Shown here in pieces: positions 13,362 through 21,886 of a stretch of 64,000 nucleotides of DNA; the stretch's first letter is position 1, and each line of letters starts with the position of its first letter. The notes below the pieces were generated by a model. It worked only from the letters and a program-made list of their open reading frames with translations. It did not search any database and was not told the origin of the DNA. The translations under genes were made by a program, and so were the position numbers. This stretch comes from Paenibacillus aurantius (lineage in GTDB: Bacteria; Bacillota; Bacilli; Paenibacillales; NBRC-103111), in assembly GCF_032268605.1 (NCBI RefSeq), contig NZ_CP130318.1:5121501-5185500 (forward strand), in the 5' to 3' direction.

Positions 13362-14537
13362 ATGAGAGCAGGCCAAAAGCACAAGGTGTTGATCCTGTCG
13401 GGGGAGCTCGGGGACGGACACAAACAAGCGGCTAAGGCTATCGTCGAGGCGGCCCACCTGAGCCGTCCGGGGATGGAGGTGGAAATCGTGGATTTCATGG
13501 CATGGACCCACCCGAAGCTTCATACGATCGGCCGGTACGCTTACACCCAGTGGGTGACGAAGTTTCCTTCGATGTACGGCTTTCTCTTCCGGAGAACGCG
13601 TTCGGACAACACCATCTCTCACCTTTTCAAAAAAATGAAGTTTTACACGCTTGGGCGCATGGCGCGTTTGCTTCAGGAGGTCCGGCCCACCGTCGTGGTC
13701 TGCACCTTCCCGGGAGCGGCGGCGGCGATGTCCATGCTGAAGGAGAACGGGTTGACCGACCTTCCGCTCGTCACGGTGATCACGGATCACACCGACCACA
13801 GCTACTGGCTTCACCCCTGCACCGACCGGTATATCGTCGGCTCCGAGCACGTGAAGGAAGCGTTGATGGGCCACCAAATTCCCGAATCGCGCATTGCGGT
13901 AACAGGAATTCCCATCCGCCCCCGGTTCGTCGGAAGGTTTGACCGGGGTACGCTAAGAAGGAAGTACGGGCTCCACCCCGACCTGCCCACGGTACTGGTC
14001 ATGGGCGGAGGACTCGGAATGATCGGAAGAGAATTTACCGAAACCCTCCGTTCCAGTGATATAATGGAAACCATGCAGGTCATTTTCGTGTGCGGGCAGA
14101 ACGAGAAGCTGAAGCAGCAGCTGGATGGGGAGTTCCGAGGCTGCCGCGGGGTGCTGACCACCGGCTATGTCGATCACATCCACGAGCTGATGGCCCTGTC
14201 GGATCTGCTCATCACGAAGCCGGGCGGGCTGACGACCTCGGAGGCGGTGGCGATGGAGCTGCCCATGCTCCTTCATAAGCCGCTGCCCGGCCAGGAGCAG
14301 GACAACGCGGCCTATCTCGTCAAGAGCGGAGTGGCCGTCATGGCCGGAAGCGGCGCGGAGCTCGCGGAAGAGCTCGTGAAGCTGATCGAAAGTCCCTTGC
14401 TCTTATCCGCCATCCGCCAGCAGGCCAAGCGGCACGAGCGCAAGCACGCCGCCTTCCAGGCGCTGGAGGCCATACTGGCCACGAAACCGACCTACTGGCC
14501 CGCGAAGGTACGCCGCGCGGTTTATGCAAGAGCCTAG
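13362..14537 (+). CDS. UgtP/YkoN-like glycosyltransferase (GT28 fold)
   Basis: 391 residues, paralogue of the 4939 protein. The N-terminal MGDG-synthase domain has GELGDGHKQAA (residues 11-21). The C-terminal GT28 domain has GGGLGMIGREF, TKPGGLTTSEAVAMELP and PGQEQDN. It probably transfers a hexose from a nucleotide sugar to a lipid or envelope acceptor. GAGGTGTACATAG precedes the ATG. It is followed by a terminator and then by a deacetylase gene on the same strand. In B. subtilis a UgtP-like protein (YkoN) is encoded near YkoP, whose domain seems to form the C-terminus of that next protein. Confidence 0.85.
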   Translation: MRAGQKHKVLILSGELGDGHKQAAKAIVEAAHLSRPGMEVEIVDFMAWTHPKLHTIGRYAYTQWVTKFPSMYGFLFRRTRSDNTISHLFKKMKFYTLGRMARLLQEVRPTVVVCTFPGAAAAMSMLKENGLTDLPLVTVITDHTDHSYWLHPCTDRYIVGSEHVKEALMGHQIPESRIAVTGIPIRPRFVGRFDRGTLRRKYGLHPDLPTVLVMGGGLGMIGREFTETLRSSDIMETMQVIFVCGQNEKLKQQLDGEFRGCRGVLTTGYVDHIHELMALSDLLITKPGGLTTSEAVAMELPMLLHKPLPGQEQDNAAYLVKSGVAVMAGSGAELAEELVKLIESPLLLSAIRQQAKRHERKHAAFQALEAILATKPTYWPAKVRRAVYARA

Positions 14538-14546
14538 GCTGGAAGC

Positions 14547-14581
14547 GGCCGGTCCTGACGATGGTCAGGCCGGCTCTTTTG
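14547..14581 (+). terminator. Intrinsic terminator
   Basis: GCCGGTCCTGAC with loop GATG and GTCAGGCCGGC, followed by TCTTTT. One bulged base. Confidence 0.75.
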
Positions 14582-14618
14582 GCCTTATGAATCAGACAAG
14601 AAAGGAATATAAAGCGTT

Positions 14619-15908
14619 ATGAGGGAAAAGCTGTTCTGGGGGAGCTTGATCTTTATAGCCGTCTACATGGCTTTGCCGTGGGTCATGTCCCGCATGCTCG
14701 GATGGGGGGTTATCCGGCAAGGGGGCAAAGGGCAGATCGCCCTCACGTTTGACGACGGCCCGGACCCGGTGTATACTCCCCGCCTTCTGGATTTGCTGAA
14801 GGAACGGGGCATCCGGGCCACCTTCTTCGTGCTCGGCTCGAAGGCCGAGAAGCACCCGGACCTGATCCGGCGCATGCACGAGGAAGGGCATCAGATCGGA
14901 ATCCACAACTATACCCACCTGTCCAACTGGCTCATGACCCCCTGGGGGGTCCGCAAACGCCATATCCGCCGCTCGGCCGATATCGTCGAGGGCATTACCG
15001 GGGAACGCCCTCTCTACTACCGGCCTCCTTGGGGAATCCTCAACCTCTTCGATTACGGACTCCGCCGCGAATTCGGGATTGTTCTCTGGTCCGTTATGCC
15101 GAGGGACTGGAGGAGCTCCATCGGCCGGCGGAAGCTGAAGAACCACCTGCTTAACCGGGTAACGGACGGCTCGGTCATTCTGCTTCACGACAGCGGGGAG
15201 ACGTTCGGCGCCGACCGGGACGCCCCTTCCTACATGCTGTCCGCTCTTACCGAAACCTTGGGCACCTTTGAAGAGCGCAGCCTCCAGTGCGTCCGGATTG
15301 ACGAAATGACCGGATCCGCAAAGCGGGGAACGGCGGAGTCGGGGGTGGGCAGGCGAATGCTTTATTCCGTATGGATGCTTTGGGAGCGCTGCTTCATCAA
15401 GCTGTTTCACGTCGTCCCCGTTGATCCCGACAACACCTTCCTGCAGGTGCGCATCCGGGAATACACCGGGAGCACCCCGATTACCTTCCTCGATGGAGAG
15501 GAAATCCGCAAAGGGGACCAGATCGTAGAGCTTCACTTGAACAACGACATGCTGTTCCACCTCGGCAAGGAAAGCCGCAGCGCCATGCACCTCGCCATCC
15601 AGCTCATCCGCCGGACGGAGCAGCTGCTTCCGCAAATTTTGCGGCTTATGGAGACCGATCCCTCCTACAAGAACGCCAAAGGCCTGTATGGCATCAGCCT
15701 GATCCACCGCGGGCCCGAACAGCTCGGGTTCACCATACTGGACCTGCCCAAGGGAGTCTTCTCCAAAATCACCCAATGGTACTTGAGGGTGCTCATGTAC
15801 GTCATCCATCCTCAAGGAAAGAAGCGGCTGAAAACAAAATCCGAGCTGCTCGTCCCCAAAATCATCGCCATTTCCAAAAAAGAACTCATGAACCGTTATA
15901 TCGCCTAA
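14619..15908 (+). CDS. Polysaccharide deacetylase with C-terminal YkoP-like domain
   Basis: 429 residues. An N-terminal membrane helix (about residues 5-22) anchors the protein outside the cell. The NodB deacetylase domain follows (about 38-240), with the metal/catalytic motif TFDDGPDPVYTP, the HQIGIHNYTH zinc site, YYRPPWGI and ILLHDSG. These enzymes (CE4) remove N-acetyl groups from peptidoglycan or other GlcNAc polymers. The last 190 residues (from about 245) are not part of the deacetylase; they resemble the YkoP-type domain, with no known function. The start follows AAGAAAGGAATATAAAGCGTT, a moderate ribosome-binding site. Likely an envelope-modification enzyme working beside the glycosyltransferase. 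Confidence 0.85.
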   Translation: MREKLFWGSLIFIAVYMALPWVMSRMLGWGVIRQGGKGQIALTFDDGPDPVYTPRLLDLLKERGIRATFFVLGSKAEKHPDLIRRMHEEGHQIGIHNYTHLSNWLMTPWGVRKRHIRRSADIVEGITGERPLYYRPPWGILNLFDYGLRREFGIVLWSVMPRDWRSSIGRRKLKNHLLNRVTDGSVILLHDSGETFGADRDAPSYMLSALTETLGTFEERSLQCVRIDEMTGSAKRGTAESGVGRRMLYSVWMLWERCFIKLFHVVPVDPDNTFLQVRIREYTGSTPITFLDGEEIRKGDQIVELHLNNDMLFHLGKESRSAMHLAIQLIRRTEQLLPQILRLMETDPSYKNAKGLYGISLIHRGPEQLGFTILDLPKGVFSKITQWYLRVLMYVIHPQGKKRLKTKSELLVPKIIAISKKELMNRYIA

Positions 15909-15977
15909 GATGCGGAAGGGTTCCCCCGTCTCCTGGAGGGCACCGCGGCCGGTTAACAAGCGGCTATTTTTATAAAA

Positions 15978-16030
15978 AAAAAACGAGGCGGCCCGATGTC
16001 ATCCAGGATGACAGGGCTGCCTCGTTTTTT
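15978..16030. terminator. Bidirectional terminator
   Basis: AAAAAACGAGGC.GCCC pairs with GGGC.GCCTCGTTTTTT, and inner TGTCATCC pairs with GGATGACA. A and T runs on the two sides serve the convergent deacetylase and YhgE genes. Confidence 0.92.
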
Positions 16031-16064
16031 GTCATACGAAAAGCAGTGCCGGTTAGATTTAAAC

Positions 16065-18206
16065 TTAAGAGGCGAGGGACTCGCTTCCGGCCGTCCTTCC
16101 TTTTCCGTAGGTGTGGCGGTACGAGAAGAGGAAGTAACCCAACGTGATCACAAGCAGAGCGATCATGATGCTCACGAGCACTTCCGCGCTCTGCCACATC
16201 GCCGAGAAATTGCCGCTGGAAATCACGGCGCGGAAGCCGTTAAGCGAGTAGTTCATCGGCAGCCAGGTGTTCACGTGCTGCAGGGAAGAAGGCAGCAGCT
16301 CCACCGGATACGAGCCGCCGCACGTCGTCAGCTGCAGAATAAGGAGCAGCACCGCGACGAAGCGGCCCGGGTTGTTGAACGGCGTGACGAGCACCTGGAT
16401 GATGGCCATGAAGGTCCAGGAGGTCAGCACGCTGTACACAAGGAACAGCGGAACGCTCTGGACCTCCACCCCCAGACCCCAAAGCAGCATGGCATCGGCC
16501 AGGAGCGCCTGGGCCAAGCCCACGGCGGCCAGCATGAGCGTCTTCCCGGTGAACCAGCGGAAGCCGGAGGCCGGCGGTGCGGCCGGGGCTTTGAACGGGA
16601 AGACGATCGACAGCATCAGGGCCCCTACGAACAAGCCGAGGGACAGGAAGTAAGGGGCGAAGCCGGTGCCGTAGTTCGGCACGCTGCTTACCTTATCCTC
16701 CTCCACCTCCACCGGATCGGCGAAGGTTTGGTAAAGCTTGTCGCTGCCCTTCAGCTCGGACGTCTTGCCGGACGCCTCTGCGAGCTTGCCGGACAGCTCG
16801 CTGCTGCCGCTCGCCACCGAGCCGGCGCCCTCGCTCAGCTTGTGCGTGCCTTCGCCAAGCTGTGCCGCGCCGCTCGCGAGCCGGTCCACGCCGCCGCCGA
16901 GCTGGCCGAGGCCCGCCAGCAGCTGGCGGCCGCCCGCTGCGAGCTGCTGCGCGCCGGCGTCCAGCTGCCGCCCGGCCGAGGCGGCTTCGGCGAGCTTGCC
17001 GCCGAACGCCGCCGTGCCGTCGGCCAGCTGGCCGGTGCCGGCGCTAAGCTGCGCGGCGCCGGCCGCCAGCTGCTGCTGGCCCGCGGCCGAGGCGTCGGCC
17101 CCGGCGGCGACGGCGTGCGCGGCCGCGATCAGCTGCTGCAGCTGGGCGGCGTCCTTCGCCGCGGCCTCGCTGGCGCCCGGTGCCGGGGTGCCGCCTTCGG
17201 CACCGGCACCAGCGGGGTCGCCGCTGCCGGCCTTCGGCGCATCGGCCGCAGGGGCTTGTGCCGCCGCCGCATGGGCGGCCGCGTAGGCCTTCAGCCCCTG
17301 CTCAAGCTGCGCCGCGCCGGCCTTCAGCTGGGCCGACCCGTCAGCCGAGCGGCTGAGGCCCGCTTGAAGCTTCTGGGCGCCGTCCTTCGCCGACGCCGCT
17401 CCCTGCTCCAGCTGCTTGTGGCCGGCTTCGAGCTGCCCGAGCCCGCCGGACAGGCCGGCCGTGCCCTTCTGCAGCGAGCCGAGCCCCTGGTTCAAGGCGG
17501 CCGCGCCTTGGGTCAGATCGCCCACCCCATTCTTCAGGGGGGCGGTTCCGGCCGCCAGCTCGCCCATATGCTCGTCAACCTGCTTCAGCCCGTCTTCGAG
17601 CGTCTTGCTCCCGTCCGCGAGCGACTGGGCGCCGTCCGCGGCTTTCGCCAGGCCGTCCGAGAGCGTTTGGACATTCTCAAACACGGCCTGCGTGTAGCTT
17701 CTGGTCAGCTCATTCGAGACCTCGCTCTTGATCTTCTCAACGGCGTTCTTGCCGATTTGCGAAGCGATAAAGTTGCGGCTTTCGTTAGGCAGGAAGCGGA
17801 ACATCGTCGGCGCCGGCTCCCCGTCCATGATTTGAGTCGCCTTTTTCGAGAAATCCTCCGGAATCTCAATGGCAATGTAATACTTGTTGTCCGTGAGCCC
17901 TTTCTCGGCTTCTTCCTTCGTGACGAAATCCCACTTGAAGCTGTTTTTCTCCTTCAGCTTTTCTACGAAGTCATCCCCCACCGTCAGCCGCTTGTCCTGA
18001 AAGTCAGCCCCCTGGTCGAGGTTGACGACCGCCACCGGCAGCTCGCTCACCTTCCCGTACGGGTCCCAGAAAGCATACAGAAACATAGCGCTGTAGATGA
18101 GCGGAATGAGCATGACCGCCATTACGGGGATCAGCAGCTTGTAATTCGTTAGCACGGGCTTCAGCTCGCGCCAGAAGGAGCTTCCCTTCGGTCTTGCCTT
18201 TCTCAT
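16065..18206 (-). CDS. yhgE: YhgE/Pip family membrane protein (ABC-2-like)
   Basis: 713 residues. One membrane helix near the N-terminus (about 23-48) is followed by the family motif AFWDPYGKVSELPVAVVNLDQGA. Next comes a long extracytoplasmic stretch of about 350 residues with repeated L-x-x-G-x-x-x-L units (SLADGSKTLEDG, QLAAGAAQLSAG), predicted coiled or helical. Five or six membrane helices end the protein. It resembles ABC-2 permeases and the phage-infection protein Pip; type VII secretion and export roles have been proposed for relatives. An Ala/Pro/Gly-rich insert (about residues 305-355) interrupts the repeats. CAGGAGAG precedes the ATG. It is preceded by a TetR-type operator and its own promoter region. 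Confidence 0.9.
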   Translation of the reverse strand: MRKARPKGSSFWRELKPVLTNYKLLIPVMAVMLIPLIYSAMFLYAFWDPYGKVSELPVAVVNLDQGADFQDKRLTVGDDFVEKLKEKNSFKWDFVTKEEAEKGLTDNKYYIAIEIPEDFSKKATQIMDGEPAPTMFRFLPNESRNFIASQIGKNAVEKIKSEVSNELTRSYTQAVFENVQTLSDGLAKAADGAQSLADGSKTLEDGLKQVDEHMGELAAGTAPLKNGVGDLTQGAAALNQGLGSLQKGTAGLSGGLGQLEAGHKQLEQGAASAKDGAQKLQAGLSRSADGSAQLKAGAAQLEQGLKAYAAAHAAAAQAPAADAPKAGSGDPAGAGAEGGTPAPGASEAAAKDAAQLQQLIAAAHAVAAGADASAAGQQQLAAGAAQLSAGTGQLADGTAAFGGKLAEAASAGRQLDAGAQQLAAGGRQLLAGLGQLGGGVDRLASGAAQLGEGTHKLSEGAGSVASGSSELSGKLAEASGKTSELKGSDKLYQTFADPVEVEEDKVSSVPNYGTGFAPYFLSLGLFVGALMLSIVFPFKAPAAPPASGFRWFTGKTLMLAAVGLAQALLADAMLLWGLGVEVQSVPLFLVYSVLTSWTFMAIIQVLVTPFNNPGRFVAVLLLILQLTTCGGSYPVELLPSSLQHVNTWLPMNYSLNGFRAVISSGNFSAMWQSAEVLVSIMIALLVITLGYFLFSYRHTYGKGRTAGSESLAS

Positions 18207-18245
18207 GGTTCATCTCTCCTGATCCTTTATAGAATTAAAACAAAA

Positions 18246-18268
18246 TGACCAAAATCATCAAACGGTCA
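18246..18268. promoter_or_regulatory. TetR-type operator upstream of yhgE
   Basis: TGACC-N13-GGTCA, 17 of 23 bases identical to the site at 18984-19006 before the tetR gene. It overlaps or abuts the likely -35 of yhgE; a TATAAA lies closer to the gene on the minus strand. Confidence 0.7.
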
Positions 18269-18279
18269 ATTTGGGTCTG

Positions 18280-18303
18280 AAAAAAAACGTCCTAGGACGT
18301 TTT
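18280..18303 (-). terminator. Terminator after tetR
   Basis: The perfect palindrome AAAACGTCCTAGGACGTTTT is followed by a T run in the minus direction. It separates the tetR transcript from yhgE. Confidence 0.7.
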
Positions 18304-18375
18304 GCCGCTTCGTGACGTGACAAGCCTTTTCCGAAGTGCCGAAGCCGGGCTCGGCGAACCAGATCCGTATAGTCA

Positions 18376-18957
18376 TTACGGCAGCTCCGCCGCCAGCCCG
18401 TGCACCAGATAGAGCTCCATCAGCTGCGAAATCTTCTCTTTGCCCAACGGGGCGTGAGTCCGTTCCCAGTCGTTGACGAGCGCAAAATACAGCTTAAGGA
18501 TAACAAAGGCTGTAAGATCCGGATCGCAGGGCTTCATTTCGCCCTTGCCGACCGCCTCGGAGACCTTGTCCCGGATAAAAGCCAGCAGCGCCTTCTCGAT
18601 GCCGTCCATGCTTTCCCGGACCTTGGGCGTTCCCACTTCGCGGATTTCATGTGTAAGCTGCACCGTCAGAGCATGCCGGTTCCGAAAATCCAGCACCCCG
18701 TACAGCACCCGGTGCATGTTCTCAAAAAACGGACGGGACGGATCGATCGCTTCCTCCGCTATCCGGAGAATATCGCGGATAAAATCCTTCATGATTTCAT
18801 CGAACAGCTCTTCCTTGTTGACGAAGAACGTATAGATCGTTCCCTTGCCGACGTTGGCGATCCTCGCCACCTGATCCATGGTCGTCGCCTTGTATCCGAA
18901 AAGAGCGAAGGACTTAGCGGCCGCCTCGACAATTTGCTTCCTGCGGTCCACCGCCAT
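18376..18957 (-). CDS. TetR-family repressor (YhgD-like)
   Basis: 193 residues from the ATG at 18957, which follows AGAGGAGGAGCTGGT; an in-frame reading 11 codons longer runs through that site. N-terminal HTH: AAKSFALFGYKATTMDQVARIANVGKGTIYTFF. The rest is a helical ligand-binding domain of unknown ligand. In B. subtilis the TetR gene yhgD lies beside yhgE. Here the same TGACC-N13-GGTCA element stands before both this gene and the downstream yhgE gene, so autorepression and control of yhgE are strongly suggested. Confidence 0.9.
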   Translation of the reverse strand: MAVDRRKQIVEAAAKSFALFGYKATTMDQVARIANVGKGTIYTFFVNKEELFDEIMKDFIRDILRIAEEAIDPSRPFFENMHRVLYGVLDFRNRHALTVQLTHEIREVGTPKVRESMDGIEKALLAFIRDKVSEAVGKGEMKPCDPDLTAFVILKLYFALVNDWERTHAPLGKEKISQLMELYLVHGLAAELP

Positions 18958-18983
18958 ACCAGCTCCTCCTCTCGTCTTGAAAT

Positions 18984-19006
18984 TGACCAAATTACTAAAT
19001 CGGTCA
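18984..19006. promoter_or_regulatory. TetR-type operator before its own gene
   Basis: TGACC-N13-GGTCA placed about 12 nt downstream of the -10 on the minus strand and 26 nt before the start codon. This is the position expected for an autoregulatory block. Confidence 0.75.
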
Positions 19007-19018
19007 TTTCGTTCTCCT

Positions 19019-19047
19019 ATTATACTCCTGCGCCGGCTTCTTCACAA
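19019..19047 (-). promoter_or_regulatory. Sigma-A promoter of tetR
   Basis: TTGTGA (19047-19042), 17-nt spacer, TATAAT (19024-19019) on the minus strand. The -10 is a perfect consensus. Confidence 0.8.
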
Positions 19048-19173
19048 GCCCCTCCCCAAAAAAATCGCGGGACCGAGGGACGGCAGATAGCAGACGCCTA
19101 ACATAGTACGGTCCGCCAAGGGTTCCGAACCAGGGAACGGGCGATCCTGACCGGATTCCCTCCGGCCGTCGGT

Positions 19174-21000
19174 CTAGAGCGGCAGCCGGATCTCGACACA
19201 GGTCCCTTTTTCCGGCCGTCCGTACAGGACCAGGTTTCCTTGATGATGGCTGATAATGGATTGGCAGATCATAAGACCGAGCCCGGTTCCGTTCTCTTTT
19301 GTCGTGTAGAATGGCTCCCCAAGCCGCTCCATGTCCTTGCCCGCAATGCCCTCCCCGGCATCGAGAAATCGGATCAGAAGCTCCCTGCCGTCCCGGCGCA
19401 GCTCGATGTCGATCGGCCCTCCGCCGGGCATGGCCTCCATTGCATTTTTCATGACGTTGATGAACACCTGCTTAAGCTGATCCTTGCTGCACCGGATGCT
19501 GCCCAGCCGTCCATCTGTACTAACGCTGACCCGGATTCCCGCTTCTTCGGCCTCCGCCTTCAGGAACGAGATGACCTCCCCCAGAATGAGGGCCACGTCA
19601 TGCTTCTCGTTAGCGGGCTTGTCCGGCTTGGAAAGCAGAAGAAATTCGTTGATAATGGAATTGATCCGGTTGACCTCATCCAGCATGACCGGGATGACAT
19701 CGGGGTTCATTCTTCCGTTCTTCATCAGCTGCAGGTAACCGGACAGAACCGTGACCGGGTTGCGGATTTCATGTGCCACTCCGGCAGCCAGCCTGCCCGC
19801 TACGGACAGCTTCTCGGAATGGTTCAGCTGGACCTTCATCTGGATCAGCAGCCGGACGAGTACCGAGATCACGGCAAAGAGAAAGACCAGCATGCCGATA
19901 TAGGACAGCTGCGGCGGATGGGCTGCCGGAAGCAAGACATTCGTATAGATGTCCACCGCACCTGCCGCGCTGAAGCACAGCGTGCCAAGCAGCAGGATGC
20001 GCGCATCCCGGTTGCCGTGCCGGGCATGGTAGAGAAGAACTCCGATGGATACGGCCATGCTGAACAGAAGCAGCAGCTGGTAGAAGGCGAGCACCTTAGG
20101 AAAAGGCACAAGCCGCCATTCCGCCGCAGGCAGCAGGACCATGGCGTAGAGCAGATGGACCTTCCACAGAATGCGGAGACCACGGTTGATTCGCGAATAG
20201 CTTTCCCCAAAAAGCTGCTCCATAAAGGCCAGAATGGCCGTACAGCCCAGAATGAGCGAAGCGAGCTCCAGGTATGTCCACAGCTTGGGAACATCGAACA
20301 GCAGATACAGAATGGCCGTCCGGCAGAGCGTATAGATACCAAAGAACACCCCGAAGGCCCCGAAGGACAGAAATTCCTTCTGGTTGACCCTCATGGCTAT
20401 GTAGATGGCCGCCATCCCGACGAGAAGATAGAAGAAGCCGAGGATGAACCGGCTGCCCTGCTCCTTCAGGAGTGAGCGGATATACTGGGCCTGCTCCATC
20501 ACAACGGCATCCTGCATGAACCCGATATTCGCCTTCCCCGAGTAGATGCGGAAATACAGCTTGCCTCCGAACCACTCTTGGTTTAGCGGAATAAAGCGAA
20601 GCGGCGTCCCTTGATAAGCGGGATTCTCGGCCCGAGGGGTTCCGTAGGTGTAGATCACCTTTCCTTCGGCCATCACTTCGTACATCTCATATAAGCGGGC
20701 GGCCAGCCCGGGATCCCTCCAGGTGCCGGCCGGCAGGTCGGCCCTCAGCCACAGCACGTTCGACCCGTTGCGGCCGGGAGGGTTAAGGGGGCTGTCAATG
20801 GACGCCCAGCCAGCTGACGGAACGGTCACCAGCCCGGGCTCGGGCCGTCCGATGACTTCCTCTTCCGGCTTCTCCCAGAAATACTCCCAGCCGGAAAGCC
20901 GCCCGGAGGGATTCCATTCTCCGCTGCCGGAAGCCCATAAGGCCGCTATGGGAATAAGGCCAATGGCAAATAATAAGAAGGTTAGCAAAATCCGTTTCAT
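19174..21000 (-). CDS. Sensor histidine kinase, 7TM-type sensor, orphan
   Basis: 608 residues. A signal-anchor helix (about 5-24) is followed by an extracellular domain of about 150 residues, then seven membrane helices (about 185-395), the layout of 7TMR-DISM sensors. The kinase core has the phosphoacceptor His410 (VAHEIRNPVTVLSGY), an N box QVFINVMKNAMEAMP, a G1 box DAGEGI, the F box EPFYTT and a G2 box GTGLGL. The DHp sequence resembles sporulation-type kinases (KinA/B family), so it may feed a phosphorelay; that is inference. No response regulator lies nearby. The ligand is unknown. Confidence 0.88.
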   Translation of the reverse strand: MKRILLTFLLFAIGLIPIAALWASGSGEWNPSGRLSGWEYFWEKPEEEVIGRPEPGLVTVPSAGWASIDSPLNPPGRNGSNVLWLRADLPAGTWRDPGLAARLYEMYEVMAEGKVIYTYGTPRAENPAYQGTPLRFIPLNQEWFGGKLYFRIYSGKANIGFMQDAVVMEQAQYIRSLLKEQGSRFILGFFYLLVGMAAIYIAMRVNQKEFLSFGAFGVFFGIYTLCRTAILYLLFDVPKLWTYLELASLILGCTAILAFMEQLFGESYSRINRGLRILWKVHLLYAMVLLPAAEWRLVPFPKVLAFYQLLLLFSMAVSIGVLLYHARHGNRDARILLLGTLCFSAAGAVDIYTNVLLPAAHPPQLSYIGMLVFLFAVISVLVRLLIQMKVQLNHSEKLSVAGRLAAGVAHEIRNPVTVLSGYLQLMKNGRMNPDVIPVMLDEVNRINSIINEFLLLSKPDKPANEKHDVALILGEVISFLKAEAEEAGIRVSVSTDGRLGSIRCSKDQLKQVFINVMKNAMEAMPGGGPIDIELRRDGRELLIRFLDAGEGIAGKDMERLGEPFYTTKENGTGLGLMICQSIISHHQGNLVLYGRPEKGTCVEIRLPL

Positions 21001-21118
21001 AAAAGGTTCTCCATCATTCCTGTATCATACCTGATATTTCTATTTTTTTCGACAACATTCTACTAATCTCTTATATTTTACACGTAACGGCAGCTTAAAA
21101 CGAGAGGCGGAAAAAATT

Positions 21119-21723
21119 ATGAGTATAGGCAGACAGGCACTTGTGTTCGGAGCAAGCGGTTTGGTGGGAGGGCAGCTGGTCCAGGAGCTGCTTGCGAGCG
21201 GGCTTTACAAGCAGGTGACCGTGTGGGTCCGGAGGCCGCTTGCCCTGGACCATCCTCTGCTCCGCCAGGAAATCGGAGACCTTCAGCCGGACCGGCTGGA
21301 GGAGAAGCCCGGCGTTTTTCAGGCGGAGGATGTTTACTGCTGCCTCGGGACCACCATCAAGAAGGCGGGCTCGGAGGAAGCCTTTGCCCGGGTCGACCGG
21401 GAGCTTCCGGCTGCGGCGGCCCGCCTGGCGGCCCGGCAAGGAGCCCAGAGGTGGCCCGGGCCGGGGTTCCGGCCGTCCATTTCTTCCGCCCTTCCCTGCT
21501 GACCGGCAGCCGCTCCGAATTCCGCTTGGGCGAGAAGGCGGCCATTGGCGTTATGCGTGTGCTCAACCACGCCCTGCTCGGCCCGCTCCGGCGCTACCGG
21601 TCCATTCCAGCGGGGACGGTGGCCCGGGCCATGCTCGCCGCCGCGCAAGATGACAGGACCGGCGTGTTTGTTCACTCCTCCGAGGAGCTGTTTACCATGG
21701 CGGAGTCCTTTGTTCGTCCTTAA
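21119..21723 (+). pseudogene. Broken NAD(P)-binding oxidoreductase (HTATIP2-like)
   Basis: The first half reads in one frame (ALVFGASGLVGGQLVQELL, then CCLGTTIKKAGSEEAF and VDRELPAAAARLAARQGAQR) and then goes out of frame near 21445. The rest reads in the +2-shifted frame as VPAVHFFRPSLLTGSR ... GTVARAMLAAAQ, ending at 21723. Family members of about 210-220 residues have about 25-35 residues between these halves (a region like YVLVSSLGAD...FYNRVKGE), and this is missing here. So the gene carries an internal deletion that also shifts the frame. The N-terminal fragment alone would be a 127-residue protein, unlikely to work. Confidence 0.75.
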
Positions 21724-21841
21724 CGGATTGCCGGCTTTGACGCATCGGACTGTCCGCGGCCTTGGCGTATCCGACTGTCCGCTGACCCGCAACCGCAGGG
21801 AGGTCTGCGGCGTTCTGTCCTCCGGTCTCCCCCGAAACAGG

Positions 21842-21874
21842 AAAAACAGGGCAGCCTCCGGGCTGCCCTGTTTT
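21842..21874. terminator. Terminator after floT
   Basis: AAAACAGGGCAGCC pairs with GGCTGCCCTGTTTT over a short loop; A and T runs are on both sides. Confidence 0.9.
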
Positions 21875-21886
21875 CTATGCGGCCGC

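Noticed and set aside
15996-18152. 718-residue open frame opposite yhgE
   Set aside because: Shadow of GC-rich repeat codons of yhgE; low-complexity Arg/Leu/Gly sequence with no start site or motif.
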